This document shows positions 13,215 through 23,979 of a DNA stretch of 64,000 nucleotides, piece after piece. Numbering within the stretch: the stretch's first letter is position 1; every line of letters begins with the position of its first letter. Where the stretch lies: NCBI GenBank assembly GCA_963573305.1, contig OY754339.1, forward strand, positions 9,099,941 through 9,163,940, written 5' to 3'. Below the pieces are notes generated by a model. That model was not told the DNA's origin. It was given only the letters and a program-made list of their open reading frames with translations, and made no database searches. This stretch comes from Pyrrhosoma nymphula (taxonomy: Eukaryota; Arthropoda; Insecta; Odonata; Coenagrionidae). Made by a program: the position numbers and the translations under genes.

Positions 13215-13460
13215 TTTTTAAAGTGTTAGTTTTCCATTCGGAGGGCCTGAGCTCGAATTCCGACTGTGGCACACTTTTTTCAACAGAGTCCCGATCCCAA
13301 ATTGGGTGCAGTGTGGAGAGCACTTTAAATGTGGAACTCAATCCGTCGCATGGGACGTAAAACTGTGGTCCCTTGGCGCCAATCGTCAAGATCTTCCTAT
13401 GAGCACATTGGGTTTTTTCTCCATCCTTCCTCCATTCCCTGGATAATCCTTCCCGGAACA
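13215..13460 (+). mobile_element. SINE C copy
   Basis: A B-box-like sequence (GAGCTCGAATTCCGACTG) is followed by a body ending in ATGGGACGTAAAACTGTGGTCCC. The same body word, GGATGGGACGTTAAACTGTGG, is at about 32150 in another plus-strand copy, and a minus-strand version lies at 55195-55425. Three dispersed copies with a common order support a SINE-like family. The A box is weak, so tRNA derivation is inferred. Confidence 0.6.
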
Positions 13461-13970
13461 ACGTTACCACCTATTTAAAACGGCGCGAATCATCTAAGTT
13501 GTCAGTCACCTCCACAATCAACCAAATCACAAGCAACATATCGTACAAATTATAAACCCTTGAACTTATATAACTCCTATTCAGTGTCAGTGATGATGAA
13601 TCTAAATAGTAAATATACATGTTTCATGAAAAGTTAGGCCCCTTTGCAAGTATAAATCACATTTGGGACTGTACAAAGACCTCCCACTCACTAGGTATAG
13701 TGTTAATAAAAATGATTTTTCTGTTTGATAGATGGGTATAAATAGAGCAGGTGGAACAATTTACTAGCCTATTTAGTATATTGGAGGGATATGGCTTTTG
13801 TGGTAGGGACATCAGATGTACAATTTCCATGTTCTAAGAAAATTTCTGAAAATAAGATAAGGGAATAAATGAGGGGGTGCCTGAGGAGAGACGTAATGGA
13901 AATACCGGTGAAAACTTAAACATGGGGCTTGACGCTGAGTAGGTCACAAACTTGGTCAGTTCGGGGAGAA
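13461..13970. other. Spacer
   Basis: Nothing was recognised in this AT-rich stretch. Confidence 0.4.
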
Positions 13971-14155
13971 GTGTTTGAAATGTGGCTTTGGAGAAGATTC
14001 GAAAGGTCGATGTTTGTAACGAGGAATACGGAAGAGGATCTTTTGCACGTGTTGGGAGAGGAAAAGAAGGCAGAGTTGGAGTTTTGAAGGAGGTGGAAAC
14101 TGTGGATCGAGGACGTATTGAGAGGTTTAGGCATGTTGTAAAGGGTGTTTGAGTG
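13971..14155 (+). pseudogene. LINE fragment (post-RT region)
   Basis: Translated on the plus strand it reads VFEMWLWRRFERSM, then TEEDLLHVLGEEKK and WKLWIEDVLRGLGML, with two in-frame stops. This follows the pattern FEMWCWRRM, NEEVLxxVGEER, RWIGHVLRxxGLL found after the RT domain in the same LINE class as the 4844-5130 fragment. Only about 60 residues remain. A long minus-strand open frame across the region (13834-14283) is the antisense shadow. Confidence 0.7.
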
Positions 14156-15110
14156 GGAAAAGTGTAGATAAGGACACAAAGATAGGCAGGGAGTATGATG
14201 AACTTAAAAAGAACCTGATAGGGAATAGACAAGTTAAAGGAAAGTAAAAAAATGTGTATAATGTTTAAGTTAGAACTGTCCAAAAGTAACGATCAGCAGA
14301 CATGACCCGATGAAATGAACTGTTATTTCTGGGTTGGTACTAAGGAATGGCGTTATGGCGATGATATTGCCATGGGAAATATTGGTCGCAGTTCCATACA
14401 CTTCCTAACAGTTGATGACCTTTTTTCCATTGATATCTTATTGTCTCACGTGAAGTAATCGGAATAAATCTAAACAATCATGTGAATCTTGGCGTGTAAA
14501 ATGTGTACTGGTTCAGGCAATGCCAGTGAATAAACCACAATCTTATTTGTTCCGCACACACTTACATTATCTCTGAGGATGCTTCTCGTCTCCGCTCAAT
14601 TACTTTGATTTGACTTATATCCGAGTATGAATTAAGACTCATTTAGTGAGGCTCCATTCCCTAAAGGGTTTTGCACTCATCAATTATCTTCACCAATGAG
14701 AGCTGGGGATTAGATAGGATTCGGGGCTCTTGGAGCATCCTTTTAGAGTGCTACCAATTGCATCGTATTAGCGATTGCATTCCCTAGGCTTCATTTGCAT
14801 ATGGAAGGGGATTGCTGCACTCTTATTTTTTTCACCTACGCCCTCTCGCATTCTCGCCTTGCAGTCCTGTAATCCCCCCGTGGCCCCTCGCTACTTCGAC
14901 TCACTCAAGCCCTTCCTCAATCCTAGGCAATACAAACTTCCTAAGCCGCCAACTCTCTTCGTCTTTATTAAGCTCTCATCTGTGCATTTACTATTCCGCT
15001 CGAATTTCACCCCAATTGATCCACATCGCTTTTATTTCTTCCCTCCACGCATCCTTTTCTCTTAACGCTCATGCACACGCTTACATGAACTCATAGATAT
15101 TAGTTTTTTT
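14156..15110. other. Spacer
   Basis: No feature was recognised. The stretch 14810-15080 is moderately pyrimidine-rich and gives two overlapping open frames with no domain. Confidence 0.4.
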
Positions 15111-15265
15111 ATTACTTCCGGGATCCATTGCGTTTGTTTGTTTCTGTACACGTTTCGTCACTCTTCCTGGAGGCGTCTTCAGGTAATAAACCTGCCGACG
15201 CCTCCAGGAAGAGAGGCGAAACGCTGTGAAAAAGCGATCACACGCGATGAATCCTGGAAATAATA
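15111..15265. repeat. Palindrome with CTGAAGA...GAAAC core in its left arm
   Basis: The left arm (15111-15183) and right arm (about 15190-15265) are inverted copies over about 70 bp, sharing CTCTTCCTGGAGGCGTC. On the minus strand the left arm has CTGAAGA (15182-15176), a GC-rich hairpin segment and GAAAC (15156-15152) followed by GTGTA. The right arm has CTGCCGA in place of CTGAAGA and keeps GAAAC. This is one of the six loci sharing the hammerhead-like layout. No target duplication was seen. Confidence 0.6.
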
Positions 15266-15803
15266 AAAATCAAATTGATATAAATTGCGGAAACCTAAAG
15301 AATAACTGGTAGGCATTAGTGTATATTCTTCTTCAAAATATTTAATGCGGAATTTTGAGTTTGGGAGGTTACGCCGTGACTTTGCGAGTCAATAAACCTT
15401 TGATTTGACACCTTTATTCCACCTTGCCGCTAATACTGTTAAAATTATTACTTTCACTGATAACAGTACTTATCTATCAGGAAACATGATACAGACCAGA
15501 AATGCCGATTACTCGAAGGATATGTTGTTGATGAATACCTTTTACCGTCCATTAAAGCCAACTGCTGAGCCATTTATATCGAACTAATGCATTTAGACAT
15601 CGCTTCCTGTAGTTATTTATCGATTACCTAAAAAATAAGAGAGATTGGTGCGATAATTTAATACTATTCAATACATTGCTTGTATTTTCTTCCTGTAAAT
15701 AGTTATTTTTGCGAAAATAGCTTTTGTTTAAGATAGAGGAATAACATTATAATCCACGTTTCACCCATTCTAGCATTTAACATCGTGTAATTTATTAGTC
15801 TAA
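15266..15803. other. Spacer
   Basis: Nothing was recognised. A 60-residue open frame at 15405-15587 has no motif. Confidence 0.4.
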
Positions 15804-15833
15804 CTAGCTGTGCCCGGCATGCGTTGCAATGCC
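15804..15833 (-). mobile_element. Helitron 3' terminus (hairpin plus CTAG)
   Basis: On the minus strand, the hairpin GGCATTGC-AAC-GCATGCC (15833-15816, one bulged base) is followed after eight bases by CTAG, then T. Helitrons end in CTRR preceded by a short GC-rich hairpin and insert between A and T, so this is the expected 3' end. It lies downstream of the helicase remnant in the same orientation. Confidence 0.75.
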
Positions 15834-15939
15834 ACTTTTTCTTTCTAAGTAGGCACACATATATAAAGCAGACAAATTTACATGTTCAAAATAAATTAAT
15901 GATAATTATTTTTTTTGTGTATTAAAATAGAGTTGAAGG

Positions 15940-16560
15940 AATTAACCTTGTGCCTTATTGATGGTCATTGAGAAGGTAAGATTAACGGGGAACTGTAGCC
16001 GTTTGAAATAAAATGGCATGTCGGTGGTAATGATGGGAATACGTGAAATAAGCACATCTTTTCTTTTTGACTTGCCATTCAGAATGGTCGCTTAGGTGAC
16101 GTTTGGCATCAGTTGTTTGACAGTGAGCATGGTTCCATGGCACAATCGTGGTGCATTAATGTTGCGCAAAAGAATTATTGGTGCGCCGAGTTTGGGTGAT
16201 AATTTTTGTGGTGGTACACCAGAATGATCCAACGAATTTAAAAAAACTCAATTAGATAGTTCAAAATCTCGTCCACAATCATGACGCTGTAAATAGATTT
16301 GTAGGTGATAGCCTCACCCGAAATTTGTTCGTGGATGGCGTAGTTGATTATATCGACGTCGCTGTTTTTTGCTGCCAAAATAGCACATTCGCAAAGTCAT
16401 TGGTGATTTTTGTAATTGGTGAAAATTTGTGGAAAATCTTTCTTAATTGATTGTTCAATTTATGGAACAATGACACAAAAGCTCAATGAAATTTAAATAT
16501 ATTTTGTGTCGGCATCAACTGGCAATTTTCCATTGCCAATCTGCAATAGCTGTTTTTGTA
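15940..16560 (-). pseudogene. Helitron Rep/helicase C-terminal remnant
   Basis: Minus-strand frames give, in order, LLQIGNGKLPVDADTKYI, AAKNSDVDIINYAIHE, FLNSLDHSGVPPQ, LGAPIILLRNINAPRLCHGT and FPVNLTFSMTINKAQG. These are the conserved C-terminal segments of the PIF1-type helicase of Helitrons, ending in the TINKxQGQS motif. Several stops and at least one frameshift interrupt it, and the Rep/HUH nuclease and N-terminal helicase motifs are absent. The matching Helitron 3' end lies at 15804-15833, so this is a 5'-truncated, dead Helitron. Confidence 0.85.
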
Positions 16561-16611
16561 TAATTTTAAATATTAGCATTTAGCACATTTTAAATTATGA
16601 GTTCAAAAATG

Positions 16612-16800
16612 TTATGGTGTCTGTCTCTCTGTCTGTCTGTTGCACAATCACGCAAAAACTACTGAACCGATTGAGCTGAAATTCGGTATGTAGTGACAAA
16701 ATGTATCTGGGTGTAACATAGACTATATTTAAAAGCCTTCAGGGTCCCCAAAGGCCCCCCCTGGTGGTCCCTGGTAGTCCCTGGTGGTCCATGCTATGCA
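16612..16800. repeat. Helitron-associated TGTCTG segment and GGTCCCTGGT tandem
   Basis: A TCTGTCTGTCTGT run is followed by AAAACTACTGAACCGATTGAG and GAAATTCGGTATG, a segment very common in Helitrons and derived repeats of invertebrates. After it comes an 11-bp-type tandem of CTGGTGGTCC units at about 16760-16792. It borders the helicase remnant on its 5' side and may be part of the same element or a separate insertion. Confidence 0.5.
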
Positions 16801-17061
16801 TTGGGTTCGGTGCAGCGGTTTCATTTTTTTATTTTTAAAATTACTTACACTCTAGATAGAAGGCTCGATTTTTTTAAATCGGAAGTTTGAATAATTGATG
16901 TTTATTATTCTTTCATTCGATTTTCTTTTACCCTTCGAAATTGTCTGAAAATCATGTTTTTTTCTGAAATATCTCACATTTTTCTCTGAAATCAACAATA
17001 GCATATTTCCTTGACAACCAGAGATTGGATTTTCATAGGATATTCACGCCTGAAGCATTTA

Positions 17062-17107
17062 AGGCTCATAATAGCACGTAGGCACTGCAGGCTCATAATA
17101 GCACGTA
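17062..17107. repeat. 26-bp direct duplication
   Basis: AGGCTCATAATAGCACGTAG occurs twice, at 17062 and 17088, with six bases between the copies. It is a simple local duplication. Confidence 0.7.
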
Positions 17108-17474
17108 GATAGAAAATATGTATACGAAGGGTCCAGAGTCCCAAGGGCCTCATCATAGGTTGCTTCGGGGGGTAATCGATAATTTCCATGCATAATTACA
17201 GCAAATATACTCTCCACTGTTTATTTTCAAAGTAGCTCTCATATGGGCACTGCATTTATATTAGAGAATACTTACGTAATAAACGATACACATAAAGGAA
17301 ATAAACGTGCAAGAATATTTACATCCAATAAATAGTAATGGTATTAATGCCGCTGTTGCTACAAAAACACATCGTTGTTTATTATCGTTTAATACTCAGA
17401 TGTATTACACGCAGTAGAAAAATCTGCCTCTCATTACGATTGCAAACTGGTTTTTAGACCAATGCCCACATAAT

Positions 17475-17493
17475 ACGAACGAACGAACGAACG
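17475..17493. repeat. (ACGA)n microsatellite
   Basis: A short tandem of about 4.5 ACGA units. Confidence 0.8.
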
Positions 17494-17608
17494 TCAACGA
17501 AGATCATGCGAACATCAACGAATACACCATACAAGATAGGTTACGAACTCATCAAATGACTACGCTGGCAGTTTTCTTCAGGATTGATGGTTTTCTTAAG
17601 AAATACGT

Positions 17609-17950
17609 TCAACTGTTTTCACACCCGTTGAATTTTATTAAGATTGCGAACACTTTATTAGACCTAATCCCTAATAAATACATTAGGCTACCAATAAGAG
17701 ATTGATATGGGACACCTGAAATCTTCTCACCTTCATTGCCAGCTTCGGCTTGTTTCTGACTAATATCCATAGGAGTAGAAACTGATTTGCTATCAGACAT
17801 ACCAAATCTCTCCAAAGGCTGAGTAATGTACTGCTTCTGGTTGACCAGTTTTCCATAAAAATAGTATTTTTCCATAAAATACAAATGCCATTTTCGTCTC
17901 TAAGAAGGAAATAATCCAGAGAAATTGAATAAAAATGTAATATAGGCATC
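17609..17950 (-). pseudogene. Ty1/copia RT C-terminal fragment
   Basis: The minus-strand frame reads QYITQPLERFGMSDSKSVSTPMD and, further on, PYQSLIGSLMYLLGIRSNKV. This matches the C-terminal end of copia-type reverse transcriptase, where LxRFxMxxSKxVxTPMD is followed by PYRxLIGSLMYLxxxTRPDI. The upstream part (YFLLRDENGICILW) lies in a neighbouring frame, so a frameshift falls near 17880. No LTR, integrase or gag was found nearby. The invariant R-P-D after LMYL is changed, in keeping with decay. Confidence 0.85.
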
Positions 17951-17974
17951 TTACCACCTTATGTTGCTAGTTAT

Positions 17975-18050
17975 TGAAGTCAAAATGCGGTAATTCGTAG
18001 GAAATGGCGCTGCAGTCGGCTCCTATGGCTGGAAAAAAGTGCTCATTTAA
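17975..18050 (-). repeat. Dispersed repeat F, reverse copy
   Basis: Reading on the minus strand, CAGCCATAGGAGCCGACTGC and GCGCCATT followed by AATTACCGCA matches a plus-strand copy at 37430-37505 over about 75 bp with roughly three-quarters identity by eye. The family is unknown. Confidence 0.6.
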
Positions 18051-18525
18051 AATACATTCGTGGAATAATCTGCAAATTATGTTCCTTACTTTTGGGTTTC
18101 TAATGGTAACACATTTCATCAGCGAAGGCAGGATTTTTTGGACAAAATATCAAAAATGTGGAATTTAGTATTTGTTTTAACTCACACAGTCGCGGCGGAA
18201 CATCCATAAAAGTTCTGCCTTTGTGAACCTTTATAATTGCAAATGTTGTGCTCTGACTCAGTTGCAGTGTATGTTGGCTACTGTTTCAAATACAACGGGT
18301 TACCTTTCATGTTACTTATGGTAAAAATCGTTCGTCTAAAATTGGAGTGATACTAGTCCGGGCGATTGACTTTTTTCACTCAGTACTCCATATGTTTTTG
18401 TGAACACATCAGTGAGTGCCTGTAGTAAGTTGATGCGCCGCCAGTCTCGCAGTTCTTTGAAGTTGGTAATCTATCAAAATGTTTATCTGCTTCTCCGAGC
18501 TTACTTACTTGCTTACCCCTCGGCG

Positions 18526-18665
18526 CTACAGCCATTGTAGGGCCTTGGCCTCTCCGACAATGTTAGCCCAGACATCACGATCTCCTGCATGCGTTCTTCA
18601 TTTTCTTATTCCCATCTTTCTTAGATAATCCTCTACATATCAAATTTCCATTTGCCTTTACCTTA
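18526..18665 (-). pseudogene. LINE C-terminal remnant
   Basis: One minus-strand frame reads VEDYLRKMGIRK, then a stop, then RTHAGDRDVWANIVGEAKALQWL, ending at the stop codon at 18528-18526. This is the common C-terminus of a LINE polyprotein family (VEEDLRKMGIxxWRxxAQDRxxWxxIVxEAKAL). Two premature stops are present. Nothing of the RT domain is seen upstream; instead a 5'-leader-like sequence follows. Confidence 0.75.
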
Positions 18666-18689
18666 CGTTTGCATGGTTCGTTTATCGTA

Positions 18690-18958
18690 ATAACCAGTCC
18701 GGCTTTCATTTTCTTTGACTTTCGTAACAAGAAAATGTTTACGATATAGGGTCGTTATCCCTATGATTAACCCCCAACCTGAAGGACCAGGGTATCTCTC
18801 TTTGTCTGGCCTATCACCCTTGACCTTTCCGGCTTGGGTGGCCCTGCCAGTAGCTTACGCTACCGCCGGCATAGCTCTCAGGTTCGCTTAGGCACGCAAG
18901 CCCCCTCATCACGACTAGATGCAGGTACCAGCGAGGGAGCTTCTCCCAGCTACTGGCC
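18690..18958 (-). mobile_element. LINE 5' leader-like sequence joined to the C-terminal remnant
   Basis: On the minus strand it contains GCCGGCGGTAGCGTAAGC, GGGCCACCCAAGCCGGAAAG and CTGGTCCTTCAGGTTGGGGG. I recognise this order as the conserved leader found upstream of the endonuclease domain in a LINE family common in arthropods. It stands about 30 bp from the C-terminal remnant, so nearly the whole coding region is missing between them. Recognition is from memory and needs a search. Confidence 0.5.
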
Positions 18959-18960
18959 CG

Positions 18961-20350
18961 GAATTACATATGTTTATTGGTGATCATTAACTTAATACGC
19001 TAAATATATCTAAGGGATCCACACAATCATGAATTATTGCCGGTACTTCATAAGTATGATGTACTAAGATCAAGCAGCATTATAAAATGGAGCAGTGTTA
19101 TTATTTAATACCAGGCATAGCTTGAGGAGAAAACCAGATCGTTGACTCATTTACACTAAAAGCTTACGCTCAAAACCTGATTATTTTTTTATTTAATTCC
19201 CAAGGCAACATACGCTTACTATGACAATTTATAAATGGCTCGTGAATTTAATATAATTGAATAAGAATGATCTACTAGGTAACCCGTGCGAAAATTTCTC
19301 ACTTTCACGCTATCAGGGAATAATTATGTTAAGGAAACGGTGTAATTGGGTTTTAAATAGAGGAGAAGGTGTATCATAAAGTACTTTCTTTATCCTTGTT
19401 TTCTTGCAAAAATATACAAAACATATTAATACAATACAGGCAAGAGAGTTTATTGAAACTTTTAAGTCAAATTAATGGGTAAATAGTGAAATTTGAGATT
19501 GAGATTGTATTTTTCTTTAGAAGCCGGTGATTCAACGTTTAAAATGATACCTCATTTATCACTGTAGGTGCAGTACTAACGAAGCACATACGGAATGACA
19601 GAAAAAGACCTTTCTGTAATAATATATATGATACGGCTCGATAGCCATTTCCCCATATCCCCATATAAGTACCTATGTACCTGCTGAAGTATGGTAGCTT
19701 AATCGATATAGAATTGTTTCTAAACTTTAGTAGGGTGTAAAATACCTGTTAATTATGAGTGAGCTAAGTTCATCGGAACTTATATTTCTTTGGAAATTTA
19801 AACCTTTTTGGGTTACATGATAGCAACTCAGTGTGTGAACGAAGGAAGCAGATATATTCTATAAATTATTCACGTGGAGATGAGGATTTTCAGATCGACC
19901 CCTTTTAAAGTTTCAGTAGTTTTATATTCAACGGTAGCTTATCTCATTTTCCAGTACATCGCTATATTATATTTAACACACTTACAATCATCGGTGTGAG
20001 GGTTTGCTATTGAGTGAAGATGATTGTTTGATTTTTCTACAAATATCAAACGTGTGATAAATGCTACTCTATGCGAACAATGTTGATTCAGACATCTTAT
20101 TGAAAAGCAAAGCTGCAGTTAAGTGGAAAATGAAAACGTTTTTTTCGCCATTAATTGGAATGATGCCACATTTTGGGCGATGATTATACGAAATAACGGA
20201 GAAAAAATATGAGGAAACCGTCGAAACAAACTAACATTTGTATGCAAAGATTTATGAGAAACTATCCGCGGGAAAATATTCTCATCATTAATCAACATGT
20301 TGCTCTTAGTTTTTGATGGACATTATTTATCGAGGGCAGGTAAAAGAAAA
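18961..20350. other. AT-rich spacer
   Basis: No gene or element was recognised. Confidence 0.45.
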
Positions 20351-20503
20351 CAGTATTCTTTGCCGGAATTACGGAATTCCATCTTTGGGGATACAATGGG
20401 GATATTTGAAGGTAAACAATAATTTATAGGTTACTTTCAAATGTACCCTTTTTAACCTTGAAGATGGAATAATTTCATTTCGAAAAGTCGGCAAAGAATA
20501 CTG
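20351..20503. mobile_element. Small inverted-repeat element (MITE, 153 bp)
   Basis: Perfect 15-bp inverted ends, CAGTATTCTTTGCCG, bound it. A second inverted pair, TTCCATCTT and AAGATGGAA, lies inside. No convincing target duplication is visible, so the superfamily is open. Confidence 0.65.
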
Positions 20504-20604
20504 TTTTTTGATATTTTTCATGAACGCATTCACCCCCGGGTGGCTAACTATCGATGCCTCTGGACTATCGGCCATTGTAGCTTATCCCTACTCCTCATGG
20601 TTCG

Positions 20605-20700
20605 TTACATTTACATCTACAAAGTAGCGTAAAATCCACCACCACAGTATGTGGCACGGGGTAATTCCATCCTAGACATCCAGTACTCGTCCCAGTTAAA
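20605..20700 (-). mobile_element. SINE D-like tail fragment (reverse)
   Basis: On the minus strand it has TACCCCGTGCCACATAC and CTACTTTGTAGATGTAAATG, close to the fragment at 9585-9645 and to the SINE D tail. No tRNA-like head. Confidence 0.4.
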
Positions 20701-21080
20701 AGGTTGAACGTAGTACGATCCCCTAGCCGCTAGGCGAGGACCAATATCAGTCAGGGTATGAATGAAAAGTCGTACCAGAAAGCAAGGGAAAGCAAATTTC
20801 AAATCATGTTAACATGCAGTATAAGGGTTAAGAAACTACTAATGATTAGTAATACTAAAACTATTAACTCATGGGCATTTCCTGAAGTGAGAAAGCGAAA
20901 TTCTGCTTGACATTTCAAGTGAGGCGAGGTATTAGTCATAATGATAAGATATTAAACACAATTATCACGTTTTATCTACCACGGACATTCAGTAACGGCT
21001 TTATACCACGATAATAATACTCACACGCAAAATTAATAAAAAATTACGCGCTCACATGTCATCAAATTAATTAGCATCTC

Positions 21081-21281
21081 ATGAAAACCATTGAAAATAA
21101 ATATATAGAGGAGCTAATAAGCGAAGCTACCTATCCTTTCCACAAACTTAGTTACTATTCGATCAGCTCTTTGGCACATGTAGTCCCTGGGTTGTTAAAT
21201 GAATTACCTATGTCAATGCATGATATTAAATGTATATCGTCTCTTAAAAAATCACTAAAAGCATGGCTACTTAGTTAAAAT
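21081..21281 (+). pseudogene. Probable LINE C-terminal fragment
   Basis: The frame ends with SLAHVVPGLLNELPMSM and SLKKSLKAWLLS, followed by a stop and an A-rich stretch. A G-x-x-LWNxLP motif followed by FKxxLKxxLL is the usual C-terminus of CR1/jockey-like LINEs. Only about 60 residues remain, so the call is tentative. Confidence 0.5.
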
Positions 21282-21399
21282 TGTGCAAAAGCTACACAGC
21301 AAAAAAAAATACAATTTTAACAAAAGGCTCCTGATGACAAGCCGCTTTGGCTTAGCAGGACCTCAAATGGATTATTATTTTTTATCTCAGCTAAAACAA

Positions 21400-22850
21400 A
21401 ATAAAAATAAAAGTAAAAATAGATAACTAGACTTCCATTAATTAGACAACTGTTGGCACCCCTGGTAGCAGGTGACTCATTTCCTCGGGCTAAGATAGTG
21501 GTAGTCGGTTGGTAGTCAAAAACTAAACGCTCGGTTGCCCTGTGAATCCAGCCACAGTCTTTCTCTGAAAACAAACCCGGAACTCCTCCACAGTTCATCC
21601 AAACACCGCCACCAAAAGGAACAAATTCATTGCAAACAGTGGACAAAACGTTTGAGCGCCTGGCAAGATTGTTTCGGAAGAGGGAAGCAAGCCGAAGACA
21701 GAAAGATGTGCTGCCGGAGAAACAGACAAACGAGGAGATGGAATGACAAGAGAGTAGGGGAGTGGAGGTGGTGTGGGAAGAGCTTAGGAGAGATGCTGAG
21801 GGTTGACGAAGAAGCGTGGAATGAGGAGACAAGAGCCTCTGTGGGCGTGGTGACAGAGACAGAAGGAGAAACAGCTATTTCTTCTCCCCCCCCCCTCCCC
21901 AAAACCTTGTGGACTCTTTTGTGTCCCGTCATAGAGGGTGGCATTAGTGCGGGGCTCATCGTGAACCGCGCCGGAGAATTCTGGAAGGGTGGATGGTCGT
22001 TGGGGGGAAGGGAAAGGGAGGATTTTCCCAACCAAAGGGTACGGTGAAGGGAACTTAGCGAGGGCACTAGGGGTCACAGGAGGAGGGGTTCCAAGGGACG
22101 ACGTACAGAAAGATTGGAAATGGGGGGATGAACCTTAAGGATGGTGCTGGGGGAGGGGGGTGGGACAGAATCCCCCCCCCTCTCCCCGTCCTTAATACCT
22201 CCCTTTCGCACTGCATTAACTTAATTATCGCACACTCCCCAAAACTTACCCTCCCCTCAAGTCTCGACATGCCTTTCCTTCGATACGCCCCACTCTCTGT
22301 TTAGTAGGTACTCTTGTGTGCTGTGTATGTATGTATAGTATGGTGCTGGGATTTGTGCGTTCTCCGCCCTGGATACGTCGGCCTTTGCCGTTGGGATGGG
22401 GTTGGTGGAAATGGAGGACTTCTGGGAGGGTGGGGTTGAAGGTGACGCTGTGCATTGTGGGTTAAGGCGGCGGGGAGTCCGCGGGGGAGTTTGAAATCCT
22501 GCTTGCAGTTCCTAATCTACGCTGATGGCACCCCAAGGAGCGAGCGACTAAAGGGGGAGGCTGAGCAACCTCTCCTCCTCCCGCTGAAGCAAAGGAACGA
22601 ACACTCACAGAGCAGAACCAGTCACCCGAGAACAAGCACGGCCCCTCTATCCTCCTCCTTCGAGAGAGAAGTGGGAAGCGAAGGCGGCTGCTGTTCGGAG
22701 GAAGAGTGAGGGAATTCGTTTAGCGAGAAAATACGTTCGCGTGTTTCTTCGCTAAGACTTTGCCTGTGTGAGTGCGGCGTGCGTACTCTGGAAGCGGGTA
22801 CGTTGAATCCCGGGGCGTCGTTGTTTAAGTTTCATAAATATGCTACTGCC
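21400..22850. other. GC-rich, CpG-containing patch; possible promoter or 5' exon
   Basis: GC content and CpG words (GCGAGCG, GCGAAGGCGG, CGTTCGCGTG) are clearly above the surroundings, most of all at 22440-22810. Overlapping open frames on both strands at 21317-22077 and 22455-22709 show no domain. A sequence like a splice donor, GCGG-GTACGT, occurs at about 22794. It could be a promoter with a non-coding first exon on the plus strand, or just a G-rich repeat; the sequence alone does not decide. Confidence 0.3.
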
Positions 22851-23259
22851 AATGAATCCGCAGGATGTACAACTGGAATGTGTTATATATTTGCTCCTTT
22901 TCCGTCTTGTCAATTATTTTCAACCTCAGCATATATTTTCCTATTTTCACCCTCTGTAATAATGTCGATTAGCAAATAGGACACATAAGTGAAATAAGAG
23001 GAAATAACCCGTGGACATACCCCTGAGCATATACTTACGAGGAAGCTGAAGGAAACATAATGAATTCTTTGTGGATCAGGCATAAATGTAACATGCGTGT
23101 AGATCAGGCATGGAGAGGAGGAAAACATGATTCATAAAGAGGGATTATTTTTCTTGATGTTCTTTTTTCACCTAAAATTTGGCTTCTTTGAATCAAAATC
23201 ACTGTTGTGATTAACATCCAAAGTAATAAACCATTGAGAGACCTGCTATTAGTCTATGG

Positions 23260-23349
23260 TAGGGGTTCCCGGCCATCATTACTAGCGACCTCAAAATTAT
23301 CACTCGCGACCCCTATACAGAGTCGGGACCAATGGTTTGGGAACCCCTT
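23260..23349. mobile_element. 90-bp hAT-type MITE
   Basis: The ends TAGGGGTTCCC and (reversed) AAGGGGTTCCC are inverted repeats of the CAGGGGTTCCC type seen in many hAT elements. They are flanked by GTCTATGG (23252-23259) and GTCTATTG (23350-23357), an 8-bp target duplication with one mismatch, as expected for hAT. It has no coding capacity. Confidence 0.7.
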
Positions 23350-23979
23350 GTCTATTGTTTGCACGATAATATTTGATTTTGTTCCATTCCTCATGTAACA
23401 ACTTCATTGAAAAGTATTCATTATAAATGCCTCAATTCATAGTTCAGAAATTTCGTGCTAGATAATTCAATGTCAAAATTCAGTCAGGAGCTTATATTTG
23501 TACATTAAATAACCATCATTGAGTACTAGAGACTGGAGATGGTGTTCGGTGGATTGAAAGACGGGGAACCGGTGTCAGAGTACGGTGTAGTCGTGGTTGT
23601 AGTTTTTCTTGAGGTGGGGACCGGAATGTTTTGATGCCGTGTTGTCCCATCTAAAAGTATTACGGCGAATCACTATACAAATAGAAGCAGATTTTAATGA
23701 GAATAACATCGTTGCAACGGATATAATATTCAATATAAAAAACAATTATTTTACAAGTTTCAGGAAAATTCCTTTATAAGTTCTAAAAGGATAGAGAACG
23801 TTTGTACCTTGCATGCAGTTATCTTGTTCAGCTACCTTGAAAATATCTGTGTACAGGAAGCCTGTATGTGGAAGCCAAGGTCGACATGTTTGTATAAAAA
23901 GCTTTACTGTGGACTTTTACATATTTCAAATCATCTGCCTTTAATTGGACATCTTTTCTGAGAAAAATCAAAATGGGCT
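23350..23979. other. Spacer
   Basis: Nothing was recognised beyond the hAT target duplication at its start. Confidence 0.4.

Noticed and set aside
13834..14283. 149-residue open frame on the minus strand
   Set aside because: The opposite strand holds a recognisable LINE fragment, so this is its antisense shadow.
21317..22077. Overlapping open frames of 146-171 residues on both strands
   Set aside because: They lie in a GC-rich, biased stretch, overlap in several frames, and none shows a motif. Low stop frequency explains them.
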